64,000 nucleotides of DNA from Rudaea cellulosilytica DSM 22992 (GCF_000378125.1 NZ_KB899241.1:186001-250000); one strand, 5' to 3'. Shown: positions 8,356 through 17,281, counted from the stretch's first letter. The notes: generated by a model not told the origin, from the sequence alone. Program-made: numbers and translations.

Positions 8356-9120
8356 TCACGGCGCAGGGGTCGCCGCGATGGCGACGAGCGCCAAGCGTCC
8401 GTCGGTATGGAACGGATCGCCGCCGCCGTTACGTCCCTCGCGCACCGGCTGGAAGTCGTCGACCCAGTCGATCGTCACGCCACCGACGCGGCGCAAATCG
8501 GCGAGCAGCTTGTCGCGCTCCGCGTCGATGTCGGCAGAAATATGATGGGTAACGTGATCGGTGACGTGTCCGTTGGCGCGACTGAGGCCGATGCTCGTGT
8601 CGTAGGTCGCCGCCGCCATCCATTGCGCGGGACCCGGCGCGTCGATTCGCCAAAAGCGCACGTGATGGCGCTTCGACGGGTTCGCCGCGGCCGGCTGCTC
8701 GAAGGCCAGATCCTGCTTTCTGCCGGCCACGTAGAGGCTGCTCACGGGCGCATCGACATACGGTCGACGCACGATGCTGTCCATCGTGATGCGCAGCGAG
8801 CTCCGCAGCGTGATCGGATCCGCCGGAAACCAGCCCGCTTTCGCCATCAGGCGCAGCAAGTCGCCTTCGCTGCCGACGAAGGCGAGGTTCAATGGATCGC
8901 CCGGCACGCCTTTCAAGGTGAACGAGCGGGTGCCCGCCGCAGCCAGGGCGGGGTAGCTGCCGGAAAAATCCGACAGCGCCGATCGTTCGTCCGCAAGCGC
9001 CCGCACAGGACTGCAGCAACACGACACCGCCAAGAGCAGCAATGCGCACGCCATGCGTGCGCCAACGCCCGGCCTTATCCAATTTTTGTTCGCCATCATC
9101 TCGGCAAGATACAAAGGCAT
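8356..9120 (-). CDS. Secreted LssY C-terminal domain protein
   Basis: A protein of up to 254 residues whose hydrophobic N-terminal segment (MACALLLLAVSCCCSPVRA) looks like a signal peptide or lipoprotein-like leader. The mature part matches the LssY_C domain: GDPLNLAFVGSEGDLLRLMA, GWFPADPITLRSS, SSLYVAGRKQDLAFEQP, HHVRFWR and DTSIGLSR. LssY_C domains are usually fused to PAP2 phosphatases or DedA membrane proteins; here the domain is on its own and exported. The start is uncertain: 9120, 9099 and 9054 are all possible and none has a good ribosome-binding site. It converges on DUF3501 and diverges from the SET gene. Function unknown. Confidence 0.75.
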   Translation of the reverse strand: MPLYLAEMMANKNWIRPGVGARMACALLLLAVSCCCSPVRALADERSALSDFSGSYPALAAAGTRSFTLKGVPGDPLNLAFVGSEGDLLRLMAKAGWFPADPITLRSSLRITMDSIVRRPYVDAPVSSLYVAGRKQDLAFEQPAAANPSKRHHVRFWRIDAPGPAQWMAAATYDTSIGLSRANGHVTDHVTHHISADIDAERDKLLADLRRVGGVTIDWVDDFQPVREGRNGGGDPFHTDGRLALVAIAATPAP

Positions 9121-9178
9121 CGCGAATCTGCGCCACGAATTCTAGAATATGCACTTTGCCACGACACGTGCCGCATCC

Positions 9179-9676
9179 ATGATCCTGCCTCGCTACCACG
9201 TCGCCGCCTCGACCATTCCCGGCGCCGGCAAAGGCCTGTTCCTCGACGAGGCCGTCGCGCGCGGACGTCTGATCACCGCACCGGACGATATCCGCAAAGT
9301 ATACAAATGGAGCGAGGTCGAGGCGTTGCCGAATGCACGCGAGGCGCTTGCCGCCACGGTGCGCTGGTTCGAGGATCGCTACACGGTGACGCCGGAGTGG
9401 CCCGACGAGTGCTACATCAATCATTCGTTCGCGCCGAATGGATTGTGGCATCTCGGTTTCGTGTTCGCCTTGCGCGAGCTCGCACAAGGTGAGGAAATCA
9501 CGGTCGACTACCGCCACCTGCTTGCGCCGGGTCAGAAGGAAGACTTCCGCGACTCGACCACCGGCGGCGAAATTGTCGGCTACACCTGGGCGGAAAGCCT
9601 GGCGCTGTCTAGCGCGCAGCTGCAAGAGACCGTCGCCACGCCGCGGTTCGTGCAGACCGCGGCGGACTGCGGATGA
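9179..9676 (+). CDS. SET domain protein (putative protein lysine methyltransferase)
   Basis: A 165-residue single-domain SET protein. The family pattern is clear: GAGKGLFLDEAVARG at the N-terminus, the CYINHSFAPN motif corresponding to the eukaryotic RFxNHSC-type block that forms the SAM pocket, and ELAQGEEITVDYRHL, the GEELTxDY motif with the catalytic Tyr. No pre- or post-SET zinc cysteines are present. An alternative ATG lies at 9149; the one at 9179 starts at the usual SET boundary (MILPRYHV). The gene ends 8 bp before hutD, suggesting co-transcription. The substrate is unknown. Confidence 0.82.
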   Translation: MILPRYHVAASTIPGAGKGLFLDEAVARGRLITAPDDIRKVYKWSEVEALPNAREALAATVRWFEDRYTVTPEWPDECYINHSFAPNGLWHLGFVFALRELAQGEEITVDYRHLLAPGQKEDFRDSTTGGEIVGYTWAESLALSSAQLQETVATPRFVQTAADCG

Positions 9677-9683
9677 GAGGCCG

Positions 9684-10280
9684 ATGAAGATTCGCCATCT
9701 GCGTGAAAGCGACTACCGGCGCATGTGCTGGAAGAACGGCGGCGGCTGGACGACCGAGCTGTACAGCCACGCGCTGCGCGACGGCGGCGAAGGATTCGGC
9801 TGGCGTGTCAGCATCGCCGACATTGAGAGCAACGGTGCATTTTCCATCTTTCCCGAATGCGACCGCTGGATCGCGTTGCTCGAAGGCAACGGTATGCTCC
9901 TGGAATTTAAAGACCATGCGGCCGCGGCACTGGAGGAGCGCCTGCGCTTCGTCGCTTTCTCCGGCGAATGGCAGACGCACGCCAGCCTGATCGACGGCCC
10001 GGTGCGCGACTTCAACCTGATCGCGCGGCGCGACCTGTGGCACTGTGAAGTCCGCCATCGTCCGCTCGTCGGCTCGATGCTGTTCGCCGCGAGCGCGGCC
10101 GACCTATGGTTCGTCTACTTGGCCGCGGGCTCGGCGCGGATCGAGCATCGCGGCGACCTGCCGTCGATCGACGCGGGCGATTCGCTGCTGCTCGAAGCCG
10201 ACGGCGAAACTGGCAGCGTGGTGATCGACGGCGGCGGTGAACTCGTGGTGATCGCACTCACGCGCACTACCTCGCTGTAA
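9684..10280 (+). CDS. hutD: HutD/Ves family protein
   Basis: A 198-residue cupin-fold protein of the HutD/Ves family, recognised by WKNGGGWTTEL near the N-terminus, GWRVSIADIESNGAFSIFPE, RWIALLEGNGM and the RDFNLIARRD block. HutD proteins occur with histidine-utilisation genes and are thought to tune that pathway, but no hut genes are visible here. The ATG at 9684 is 8 bp after the SET gene stop. It is followed by a strong terminator hairpin. Confidence 0.85.
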   Translation: MKIRHLRESDYRRMCWKNGGGWTTELYSHALRDGGEGFGWRVSIADIESNGAFSIFPECDRWIALLEGNGMLLEFKDHAAAALEERLRFVAFSGEWQTHASLIDGPVRDFNLIARRDLWHCEVRHRPLVGSMLFAASAADLWFVYLAAGSARIEHRGDLPSIDAGDSLLLEADGETGSVVIDGGGELVVIALTRTTSL

Positions 10281-10312
10281 TCGGCAGTTCGTTTTACCGC
10301 ATTCCTTGACCA

Positions 10313-10339
10313 GGGGCCCGCATTGCGCGGCCCCCTTTT
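10313..10339 (+). terminator. Rho-independent terminator after hutD
   Basis: GGGGCC and GGCCCC arms, extended inside by CGC/GCG with a one-base bulge and an ATT loop, are followed by CTTTT. It lies 32 bp after the hutD stop and just ahead of the ribosome-binding site of the next gene. Confidence 0.7.
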
Positions 10340-10359
10340 GCTCGCTCAAGGAGAATTCC

Positions 10360-13095
10360 ATGCGTAATTTCCCCGCTACTCATCCGCAACGCGCGCGAGT
10401 CGCGACGCTTGCGGCGGTGCTTGCCTGTGCGCTTGCGACGACGCCGGCGATACAGGCACAGCTTTTGCAATCGGCGGCCGACCACGGCGGCGGCGCACAC
10501 GTGCTGCCGACTCCGGGGCGTGCTGCCGGCTCGGAGTCGTTGCCGGCGTCGCAGCGCGGCAGCAGTACCCCGGATTCGTTCGCGATCCCCGCCGCGAGCA
10601 CGAACGACCTGACCTATCACGGCGGCCCGGTCATGCGCGATCCGACCAACTACGTGATCATCTGGAACCCGCCCGGCTCGACGTTCGGCGCGAACTACCA
10701 GCAACTGATCGAACAATACTTCACCGACAACGGCGGCACGCCGTTCATGACGATCAACTCGCAATGGAACGACAGCTCGGGCGTACCGGTGCCGAACACC
10801 AACCACTTCGGTGGCACCTGGGTCGACACGACGAACGCGTATCCGCATGCGGGCACGGTCGCCGATCCGCTCAACGGTTCGGACATCCGCGACGAGGTCA
10901 ACCGCGCGATCGCGGCCAATCCGACCTGGCAGGCGCACGGCCTCAGCACGATGTACTTCGTCTATCTCGGCCACAACATCATCGAGTGCTTCAAGGGCAG
11001 CGGCGACACGTTCGGCTGCTTCGCCGGCACCGATGTCGACGGTCACTCCCCGCCCGCGCCGTCGGGCAACCCGAACACGGTTGCGGGTGCGGCCACGTAT
11101 TGCGCGTATCACAGCTCGTTCGACGGCGACAAGATTTACGCGACGATGCCCTACGCCTCCGACGGTTCGTGCTACGGCAGTGCGAGTCCGTTCCCGAACG
11201 GCGTCGATCAAGACATCGTCCTGTCGCCGACCTCGCATGAGCAGAACGAGGCCTATTCCGACCCGCAGCTCAACGCCTGGTACAACGACACCAGCGGCAA
11301 CGAGAACGGCGACAACTGCGCCTATACCTACGGCCAGGTCGAACCGGACGGCACCAACTTCGTCCTCAGCGGGCACCGCTACCAGATCCAACGCGAGTGG
11401 AGCAACGCGTTGCCGGGCGGCTGCATCAAGCGCCTCGGCTCCGCAGCGCAGGCGACGATCGTCGGCGACCTCGGCTTCGGCCTCGTGCCGCGCGGCACGA
11501 GCACGAGTCGCGACGTGCAGATCCAGAACACCGCTGCGGGCGATCTCAACCTGCTCAACGTGCGCCTCGCCAACGCAGCACCGGTGCAGTTCAGCATCGA
11601 TCCTTCCTCGCCGCGCTGGGCCACGCTGCCCGCAGGCGACAGCGTGACGGTCAAGGTCAACTTCGCGCCGGGAGGCAGCTCGACCAGCGCCGGTCCGCTG
11701 TCGACTTCGCTGATCATCGACACCGACCAGCCCGGACAGGAAACCCAGTCATTCGCCGTGTCCGGCAGCGTCGGCCTGCCGAAGGCCGCGCTGACGCCGG
11801 CCGCGCTGAACTTTGACACGGTCTGCAGCGGAACCAGCTCCGACCAGCAACTCACAGTGACCAATACCGGCAACGCGCCGCTGACGATCTTCTCGCTCGC
11901 GATCGCCGGGGTCACGCCGGGCCTGTCCATCCTCACGCCGCCGACGCTGCCGCAGACCTTGCCGGTCGGCGGCTCGTTGTCGTTCACGATCCGCTTCACT
12001 CCGGTCGGTCCGAATCCTGGGCCGATCAGCGGCTCGATCGTGGTGAACACCGACGATCCGGTGCATCCTTCGCAGTCGATTCCGTTCGGCGGCAGCATCG
12101 GTGCAGCCAATGTCACGATCGGTTCGAACGCGCTCGATTTCGGCGGCGTGCCGGTCGACAACCGCACCGATCCGCACAACGCGGACCGCACGCTGACGAT
12201 CGGCAACACCGGCGCCTGCAACCTTGCGGTCAGCGCGCTTTCGATCGCCGGGACGAACGCGGGCGACTTCAGCCTCGTCGGCGCACCGTCGCTGCCGGTA
12301 TCGGTCGGCGCCGCTTCGAGCCTGACCGTCACCGTGCGCTTCAACCCGTCCGCAGCAGGACTTCGCGCAGGCACGCTAGGCGTCGCCACGAACGATCCGG
12401 CGCACGCCAGCTCGTCGGTCGCGCTGACCGGCACCGGCCTGTTGCCCGCGGTGCAGTCTTCGGCCGACGCGCTCGTCTTCGCGCCGACCGTGATCGCTTC
12501 GCAGGCGCCGGGTTACGCCGGTGGAATCCAGAACCTTGCGATCACCAACGTCGGCCAAGCCGAGCTGATCATCGATGCGATGGGCACCAGCGGCGCGCCG
12601 TTTGCCGCATCCGCGGCGACACTGCCGCCGGCACGCTACGCGACCAGCGACGGCTTCAACGAGCCGGTGACGTTCGCGCCAACCGCGGTCGGCAAGTTCA
12701 ACGGCAACTTCAACATCGCTGACACCGATCCAGAGGGCGGCGCGTCGAAGAGCGTCGCGCTGTGCGGCGAAGGCGTGATGCGCGGCATCCGCGTGCTCGC
12801 CGTCGACGCGAGCGGCACGCCGATCGCGCAGGTTGCCAAGCTGCACCTGCAGGCGAAAGGCACCGCGCAGAACGTCAACATCAATGCGCAGAACCTGGCG
12901 CTGAGCGGCGTGCCGACATCGTGCGACGCGAGCGCAAAGATGCAGTACGAGAACCAGGCGCTGCCGGCGACTGACACCGCCAACCAGCGCAGCTCGTACT
13001 ACACGCTGTCGGTCACCGCCGGCGGCAAGTCGACCACGATCACCTTCACTCTCGGCGTCGCCGAGTTCAAGGTCCTCGTCGTCACAGTGAAGTGA
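10360..13095 (+). CDS. Secreted protein with EXORDIUM/metalloprotease-like N-terminal domain and ASH (choice-of-anchor D) repeats
   Basis: A 911-residue exported protein. The signal peptide covers about the first 35 residues (VATLAAVLACALATTPAIQAQ). Residues of roughly 85-365 resemble phosphate-induced/EXORDIUM-like proteins: YHGGPVMRDPTNYVIIWNPP, then SHEQNEAYSDPQLNAWY followed by ENGDNCAY, reminiscent of the conserved SHE-x-x-E-A-x-x-DP block of that family and a potential metal site. About four ASH/choice-of-anchor D immunoglobulin-like repeats follow, each with a TLPVGGS- or NPGPISGSI-type core, the classic DFGxVPV start and NTDDP turns. AAGGAGA at 10348 fixes the start. It ends at a bidirectional terminator. 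Likely an extracellular or surface protein; enzymatic activity is unproven. Confidence 0.8.
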   Translation: MRNFPATHPQRARVATLAAVLACALATTPAIQAQLLQSAADHGGGAHVLPTPGRAAGSESLPASQRGSSTPDSFAIPAASTNDLTYHGGPVMRDPTNYVIIWNPPGSTFGANYQQLIEQYFTDNGGTPFMTINSQWNDSSGVPVPNTNHFGGTWVDTTNAYPHAGTVADPLNGSDIRDEVNRAIAANPTWQAHGLSTMYFVYLGHNIIECFKGSGDTFGCFAGTDVDGHSPPAPSGNPNTVAGAATYCAYHSSFDGDKIYATMPYASDGSCYGSASPFPNGVDQDIVLSPTSHEQNEAYSDPQLNAWYNDTSGNENGDNCAYTYGQVEPDGTNFVLSGHRYQIQREWSNALPGGCIKRLGSAAQATIVGDLGFGLVPRGTSTSRDVQIQNTAAGDLNLLNVRLANAAPVQFSIDPSSPRWATLPAGDSVTVKVNFAPGGSSTSAGPLSTSLIIDTDQPGQETQSFAVSGSVGLPKAALTPAALNFDTVCSGTSSDQQLTVTNTGNAPLTIFSLAIAGVTPGLSILTPPTLPQTLPVGGSLSFTIRFTPVGPNPGPISGSIVVNTDDPVHPSQSIPFGGSIGAANVTIGSNALDFGGVPVDNRTDPHNADRTLTIGNTGACNLAVSALSIAGTNAGDFSLVGAPSLPVSVGAASSLTVTVRFNPSAAGLRAGTLGVATNDPAHASSSVALTGTGLLPAVQSSADALVFAPTVIASQAPGYAGGIQNLAITNVGQAELIIDAMGTSGAPFAASAATLPPARYATSDGFNEPVTFAPTAVGKFNGNFNIADTDPEGGASKSVALCGEGVMRGIRVLAVDASGTPIAQVAKLHLQAKGTAQNVNINAQNLALSGVPTSCDASAKMQYENQALPATDTANQRSSYYTLSVTAGGKSTTITFTLGVAEFKVLVVTVK

Positions 13096-13102
13096 CGCTT
13101 TC

Positions 13103-13134
13103 GCGGGCGCGGCGGCTCATGCCGCGCCCGCTTT
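13103..13134. terminator. Bidirectional terminator between convergent genes
   Basis: An 11-bp perfect stem (GCGGGCGCGGC / GCCGCGCCCGC) with a 7-base loop, followed by CTTTC on the plus side and GAAAG mirrored on the other side. It lies exactly between the convergent stops of the ASH-repeat protein and the PepSY protein. Confidence 0.75.
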
Positions 13135-13787
13135 CACACCACCGCCGCGCCGCCGATCAGCAGCAATACAAGCATTGCCGCACCGACCACGCTGAACGCC
13201 ATCTGCTTCGCGCTGCGTCCGCGCGCCCAGAGCAGGATGCCGCTGATGCCGAGCGCGACCATCGCCAGCGCGAACGTGTCGGTGAGAAGAATCCACGCGG
13301 GCCCGCCGCCGACGCCTTTGTGCAAACGCGTAAGCACCGCGAGCGGGCTCTGCTCGGTCGTGCTCACGGTGATCGAGGCATTGCCCTCGCTGTATTCGGC
13401 CTGCGTCGACACGCGCGCGTTGCCGCCGGAAAACATCCAGCGCGCCGGCGGTTTGATCTTCTGGCCGTTGAGCTCGACCGGCTGTGCGCGCATAACGCGT
13501 ACGTTGTCGATGTCGAGCTTCTGCGTGTCACGCAGCCAGATGCGCATTGCCTCGGGTGTCGAGCGCACGCCCTCAGGCACGGGCAGTTCGACCTTCGACA
13601 GGTCAGACGAACTTCCCTGCGGCAGCTTGAGCACGGCACGATGATTCATGATGAAACCGCTGCTGCCGAACAGGATCGCCGCGATCGCACCCCAGGCGCC
13701 GATCCACAGATGCAGTTGGCGTACGATGCGATGCGTACGGTTGCGTCTCGCCGCTTGGGCAGTAACCAACGACTTCGCGATTTCCAT
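13134..13787 (-). CDS. PepSY-associated membrane protein
   Basis: A 217-residue inner-membrane protein of the PepSY_TM type. It begins with a basic segment and HRIVRQLHLWIGAWGAIAAILFGSSGFIMNHR, the first helix with conserved His. A periplasmic PepSY-like domain contains LPVPEGVRSTPEAMR and ARWMFSGGNARVSTQAEY. Two helices follow (LLTDTFALAMVALGISGILLWARG and FSVVGAAMLVLLLIGGA), with LTRLHKGVGG between. Proteins of this type commonly accompany TonB siderophore receptors and can act as ferric-siderophore reductases. It is the last gene of the iron operon, separated from piuC by a 76-bp gap filled by repeat copy A. Confidence 0.86.
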   Translation of the reverse strand: MEIAKSLVTAQAARRNRTHRIVRQLHLWIGAWGAIAAILFGSSGFIMNHRAVLKLPQGSSSDLSKVELPVPEGVRSTPEAMRIWLRDTQKLDIDNVRVMRAQPVELNGQKIKPPARWMFSGGNARVSTQAEYSEGNASITVSTTEQSPLAVLTRLHKGVGGGPAWILLTDTFALAMVALGISGILLWARGRSAKQMAFSVVGAAMLVLLLIGGAAVV

Positions 13788-13806
13788 TTCCTTTCCCAGT
13801 ACTCAT

Positions 13807-13864
13807 GCGCTCGTCCTTGATCGCGAAAGTCAAAAAGCGGCCATCCTTGGCCGCACTTCTCAAC
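13807..13864 (+). repeat. Double-hairpin dispersed repeat, copy A
   Basis: This 58-bp element has a first imperfect hairpin (GCGCTCGTCCTTGATCGC), a short A-rich linker, a second perfect hairpin (GCGGCCATCCTTGGCCGC; 7-bp stem, TCCT loop) and the tail ACTTCTCAAC. The same design recurs at 30498-30556 (inverted) and 33308-33364. Copy A fills the gap between the PKHD hydroxylase and PepSY genes, and its end touches the hydroxylase stop codon. Confidence 0.88.
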
Positions 13865-14550
13865 TATGGCTCGGCCCATCGACGAAGCAGGTTGTGGTAG
13901 ACACCGGTCAGCTCGACCAGCGCGGGATGGTCGACCTGGCTCTGGCCGAGCTTGCGGATCGCGAGGTCGAGGTCGAACAGCAGCCGGCGTTCGCCCGCGT
14001 CGCGCACGAGGCTCTGGATCCAGAAGAACGAGGCAAGCCGTTCGCCACGCGTAATCGGCTCCACCCGATGCACGCTAGCCGCGGAATAAAGCAGCATGTC
14101 GCCCGCGGGCAGTTTCACGCGTTGCGCGCCGACCGTGTCCTCGATGACGAGTGCGCCGCCGTCGTACTCATCCGGCGAAGACAGGAACAAGGTCGCCGAC
14201 AGATCGGTGCGTACGGCCTGCACGAGCTGGCCGCTGCGGTCGTAGCGCACGGCGTTGTCGATGTGTGCACCGAAGCCATCGCCGACGCGGTAGCGGTTGA
14301 ACAGTGGCGGGAACACGCACTGCGGCAGGGCGGCGGCGAAATACGTCGTGTTCGCCTTGAGCGCCGTGCGCACAAGCGCGCCGAGTTCCGTCGCGACGGG
14401 ATCGTCCTCGGCCAATTGCAGATTGCGCTTGGCGCGCGCGGACTGGTGGCCCGCCGTAACCTTTCCATCCACCCAGGCCGCTGCCGCGAGTCGTTCACGG
14501 AACAAGCGAACCTGAGCCTGGTCGAGGATGGCGGGGATGTGCAGCAGCAT
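13864..14550 (-). CDS. piuC: Fe(II)/2-oxoglutarate-dependent PKHD-type hydroxylase (PiuC/YbiX)
   Basis: A 228-residue dioxygenase matching the PKHD-type hydroxylase family. The Fe(II) facial triad is His96, Asp98 (GFGAHIDNAVR) and His161 (ASVHRVEPITRGER), with Arg171 as the likely 2-oxoglutarate ligand. Other family marks are GHQSARAKRNLQL, LFLSSPDEYDGGALVIED and LPAGDMLLY. It begins 18 bp after the TonB receptor stop and should be co-transcribed with it; piuC homologues regularly follow iron-regulated receptors. The physiological substrate is not known from sequence. Confidence 0.93.
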   Translation of the reverse strand: MLLHIPAILDQAQVRLFRERLAAAAWVDGKVTAGHQSARAKRNLQLAEDDPVATELGALVRTALKANTTYFAAALPQCVFPPLFNRYRVGDGFGAHIDNAVRYDRSGQLVQAVRTDLSATLFLSSPDEYDGGALVIEDTVGAQRVKLPAGDMLLYSAASVHRVEPITRGERLASFFWIQSLVRDAGERRLLFDLDLAIRKLGQSQVDHPALVELTGVYHNLLRRWAEP

Positions 14551-14568
14551 GTCGAATTCGCCGATGGA

Positions 14569-17022
14569 TCAGAATTTGTAGGTTGCGGTCACTTGTGCCG
14601 AGCGCGCGTCGCCCGGCGTACCCCAGGCGACATCGCCGGCCGTACGCACGCGTGTGAGGTATTTTTCGTTGAGCAGGTTGTTGACGTTGAGCTGCAGCGA
14701 AAAATGACGGTTGAACTTGTACGCAACCATCGCGCGCTGCAGCCAGTACGCGTCGACCTCGTTCAATGGTCCGTGCGGGTTCGTCACCGAATGCTGGCTG
14801 ACGTTGTAACTGCCGACATAGGTCGCGCCGTAGCCGACCTGCAACGCAGCGGACACATCGTACGTCGTCCACAGGCTCAGCGAATTTTCCGGTGTGCTCA
14901 ACAAGGGATCGCCGCGCGTGTAATCAGCCCCCTGCCCGGCAACATAGTTCGACGCGCCCTGCAACACCTTCGACTTCAGGTGCGCGTAGTTCGCGTACAC
15001 CGCCCAGTTATCGCTGATGTTGCCGGTCGCGCCGAGCAGCAGGCCGTCGACACGCGCCTTGCCGTCGAGCGACATCTGCCCGGACGGATTGTCGGGATTG
15101 CCCGGATCGGCAACAAGGTAGTTCTGTCGGTCGTTGCGGAACACCGAACCGGTCAACGACAGCTTGCCGTCGAGCACGTCCCACTTCGCACCGATCTCGT
15201 AGTTGACCGCCGTCTGCGGGTCGACATCGCAGTTCGCCGTACCGGTCGTGCTCGATGCCGCGCAGGAGCCGTTGACCGATGCTGCCGACGGCGTCTTCGA
15301 ATTGCTGTACGCCGTGTAGATGCTGGCGTTCTCGATAGGCTTGTAGACCAGGCCGACACGCCAGGAGAACAAGTCGTTGGAATTCTTCGCCGGCGCCGCA
15401 GCGCCCATGATCGTGCCGATGCCGGTGTTGACCGGGTTCGGCACGGCGACAGTCGGCGCGGTGTAGAGCTTCACCGTGTACGTCGTCGCGCTCGCATCGC
15501 TGCGCTCCCAGCGCACGCCGCCGTTGAGCGACCAGTGCTCGTTGAACTTCGCGTTGTCGAAGACGTAAACCGCCGTGTCGTCGAGCGTGCCGTCGATCTT
15601 TCCGGTCAACGTGCGATTGGCCGACCCGCTGTAGATCGAATCCGGAACGCCGATCGGCGTGAACGGAAAATATCCCGGAGCGGCATACGGATTCGTGCCG
15701 TCGACATTGCGGTACTGGCTGTAGCCGTTGAACGCATAGCTTTCGTGCGAAAGCGAGAGCCCTGCGACAGCCGTGTGTTCGATCGCGCCGGTATGCAAAC
15801 CGGTGCTCAGGTCGGTCTGGTTGTAGAGAATCTTGTTCGTCGTATCGCGGATATTGCCGCGCGGCCCGCTCGGCATGTAGTAGCCAGCAGGTACAACAAT
15901 CTGCAACGCGGTGCCCGGATTGAGCGTGCACGAGGCGCCGCTCGGCTGCAGGTTGTTCGCCTCGCAGAATGTGCCCTGCGGCGGATCGACCAGCGAATAT
16001 TGCGTCACGCGCTGCGCACGCGTGAGATTGCGCAGCGAAAAATCCTCGCTGAAGCGATGCTGGATGATGCTCGTGAACGCGTCGGCGCGGATCTGCTGCG
16101 CGTCGTAGTTGCGGTAGCCGTAGTAGGCGTGCGCATCGACGCTCGCAAGGATCTGCCCCTTGTACGTCGGCACGCCGTATTGCGGCACGTTGTCGTCGTG
16201 CTGATGGAAATAGCTCAGCGTCACGCTCGTGTCGGTGCCGAGACCGAAGCCGATCGACGGCGCGAAGCCCCAGCGCTTGAAGTTCTCCACGTCGCGCCCG
16301 GGCACATCGTTTTCGTGAGCCATCAAGTTGATGCGGAATGCGCTGTTGTCGCCGATCTGCTGATTCGTGTCCGCGGTCAGGCGGCCGTAGTCGTCCGTGC
16401 CGACACCCGCTTTCAATTCGGTACGATCGACGAGCATCGGCACCTTGCTGACCAGATTGATCGACCCGCCGACCGAACCGGAGCCGGCGTACACCGAATT
16501 CGCGCCGTTAACGAGCTCGACGCTATCGAGATTGAACGGGTCCGATCGTGTGTACTGCGCACTGTCGCGCACGCCGTCGACGGTGATGTCGGTGCTGCCG
16601 GTGAAACCACGCAGATTGATGCTGTCACCGTAACCGCCGCCGCCCTCACCCGCGCCGAACGTGATGCCGGGCAGGGTCGTCAAAATATCACGCAGGTTGA
16701 GCAGATTCTGCTCGGCGATGACTTTCTGCGGCACGATCGTAATCGTCTGCGGCGTATCGAGCAGCGAAGCGGTCAGCTTCGGCGAGGTCGGTTGGGCATT
16801 CGGCGTGGCGTGCACATCGACCTTGTCGAGCTCGGTCGGATTCCTTCGCGACTTTTCGGTGGCATCGTCGGCTCCGGCGGCGTCGGCAGCGATATCTGCC
16901 GCCGGCGAGGCGACTCCCGGTGTCGCCGCGGCAGTCACATCCGCGGCGAATGCGACGGTGGGGACAACCGCCGCAAGCATGGCGGCGTAGAGTGGAGAAA
17001 ACTTCAGCGTGAATCGGTGCAT
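14569..17022 (-). CDS. TonB-dependent catecholate-type siderophore receptor (Fiu-like)
   Basis: An 817-residue outer-membrane receptor. It has a signal peptide (MHRFTLKFSPLYAAMLAAV), a low-complexity Ala-rich linker, a TonB-box-like ELDKVDVHAT, and a plug domain with LLDTPQTITIVPQKVIAEQ, LRDILTTLPGITFGAGEGG, INLRGFTGSTDITVDGVRD and SGSVGGSINLVSK. The barrel ends in NNLLNEKYLTRVR and a terminal VTATYKF with the expected aromatic last residue. The Fiu/CirA-like plug and the PiuC and PepSY neighbours point to ferric catecholate or heterologous siderophore uptake. AAGGAAG precedes the start, and a Fur box lies about 100 bp upstream. The precise ligand is not predictable. Confidence 0.95.
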   Translation of the reverse strand: MHRFTLKFSPLYAAMLAAVVPTVAFAADVTAAATPGVASPAADIAADAAGADDATEKSRRNPTELDKVDVHATPNAQPTSPKLTASLLDTPQTITIVPQKVIAEQNLLNLRDILTTLPGITFGAGEGGGGYGDSINLRGFTGSTDITVDGVRDSAQYTRSDPFNLDSVELVNGANSVYAGSGSVGGSINLVSKVPMLVDRTELKAGVGTDDYGRLTADTNQQIGDNSAFRINLMAHENDVPGRDVENFKRWGFAPSIGFGLGTDTSVTLSYFHQHDDNVPQYGVPTYKGQILASVDAHAYYGYRNYDAQQIRADAFTSIIQHRFSEDFSLRNLTRAQRVTQYSLVDPPQGTFCEANNLQPSGASCTLNPGTALQIVVPAGYYMPSGPRGNIRDTTNKILYNQTDLSTGLHTGAIEHTAVAGLSLSHESYAFNGYSQYRNVDGTNPYAAPGYFPFTPIGVPDSIYSGSANRTLTGKIDGTLDDTAVYVFDNAKFNEHWSLNGGVRWERSDASATTYTVKLYTAPTVAVPNPVNTGIGTIMGAAAPAKNSNDLFSWRVGLVYKPIENASIYTAYSNSKTPSAASVNGSCAASSTTGTANCDVDPQTAVNYEIGAKWDVLDGKLSLTGSVFRNDRQNYLVADPGNPDNPSGQMSLDGKARVDGLLLGATGNISDNWAVYANYAHLKSKVLQGASNYVAGQGADYTRGDPLLSTPENSLSLWTTYDVSAALQVGYGATYVGSYNVSQHSVTNPHGPLNEVDAYWLQRAMVAYKFNRHFSLQLNVNNLLNEKYLTRVRTAGDVAWGTPGDARSAQVTATYKF

Positions 17023-17123
17023 GGCTCGTCGACTTCCTTGAATAGGCGAGTCATCCCTTGCTGTGCTGACTCTTGCGCGCGTGCGCTCGAACCGGACAAA
17101 AGCTGAGTAAGACTACGGATGCA

Positions 17124-17142
17124 AATAAGAATGATTCTTATT
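17124..17142 (-). promoter_or_regulatory. Fur box controlling the TonB receptor operon
   Basis: AATAAGAATGATTCTTATT is a perfect 19-bp palindrome (9-bp arms, one central base) that closely follows the classical Fur box GATAATGATAATCATTATC. It lies 102 bp upstream of the receptor start in AT-rich DNA, unlike its GC-rich surroundings. Iron-replete Fur is expected to repress the receptor-piuC-PepSY operon. Confidence 0.85.
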
Positions 17143-17281
17143 ATTGCACAATGACAAATCAATGCAAGATCACGTCGAACCGCGCCGCAGCGGGCATACG
17201 GCGGCGCCCGGCCTCGCCAGGATGCCGGAGGAATTCCGCACCATATCGAAGATCGAGCGCGGCGAGCTTTCGCAGCGCTGT

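Noticed and set aside
13603-13879. Short ORFs over the repeat (the 'CGQGWPLFDFRDQGR'-type peptides)
   Set aside because: They encode the same peptide at all three copies only because the DNA repeat is shared; the hairpins explain the conservation.
13648-17106. 1152-residue open frame antisense to the TonB receptor
   Set aside because: It lies entirely over the receptor, PiuC and repeat, is rich in Arg, Val and Ala, and has no domain. It is a high-GC shadow frame.
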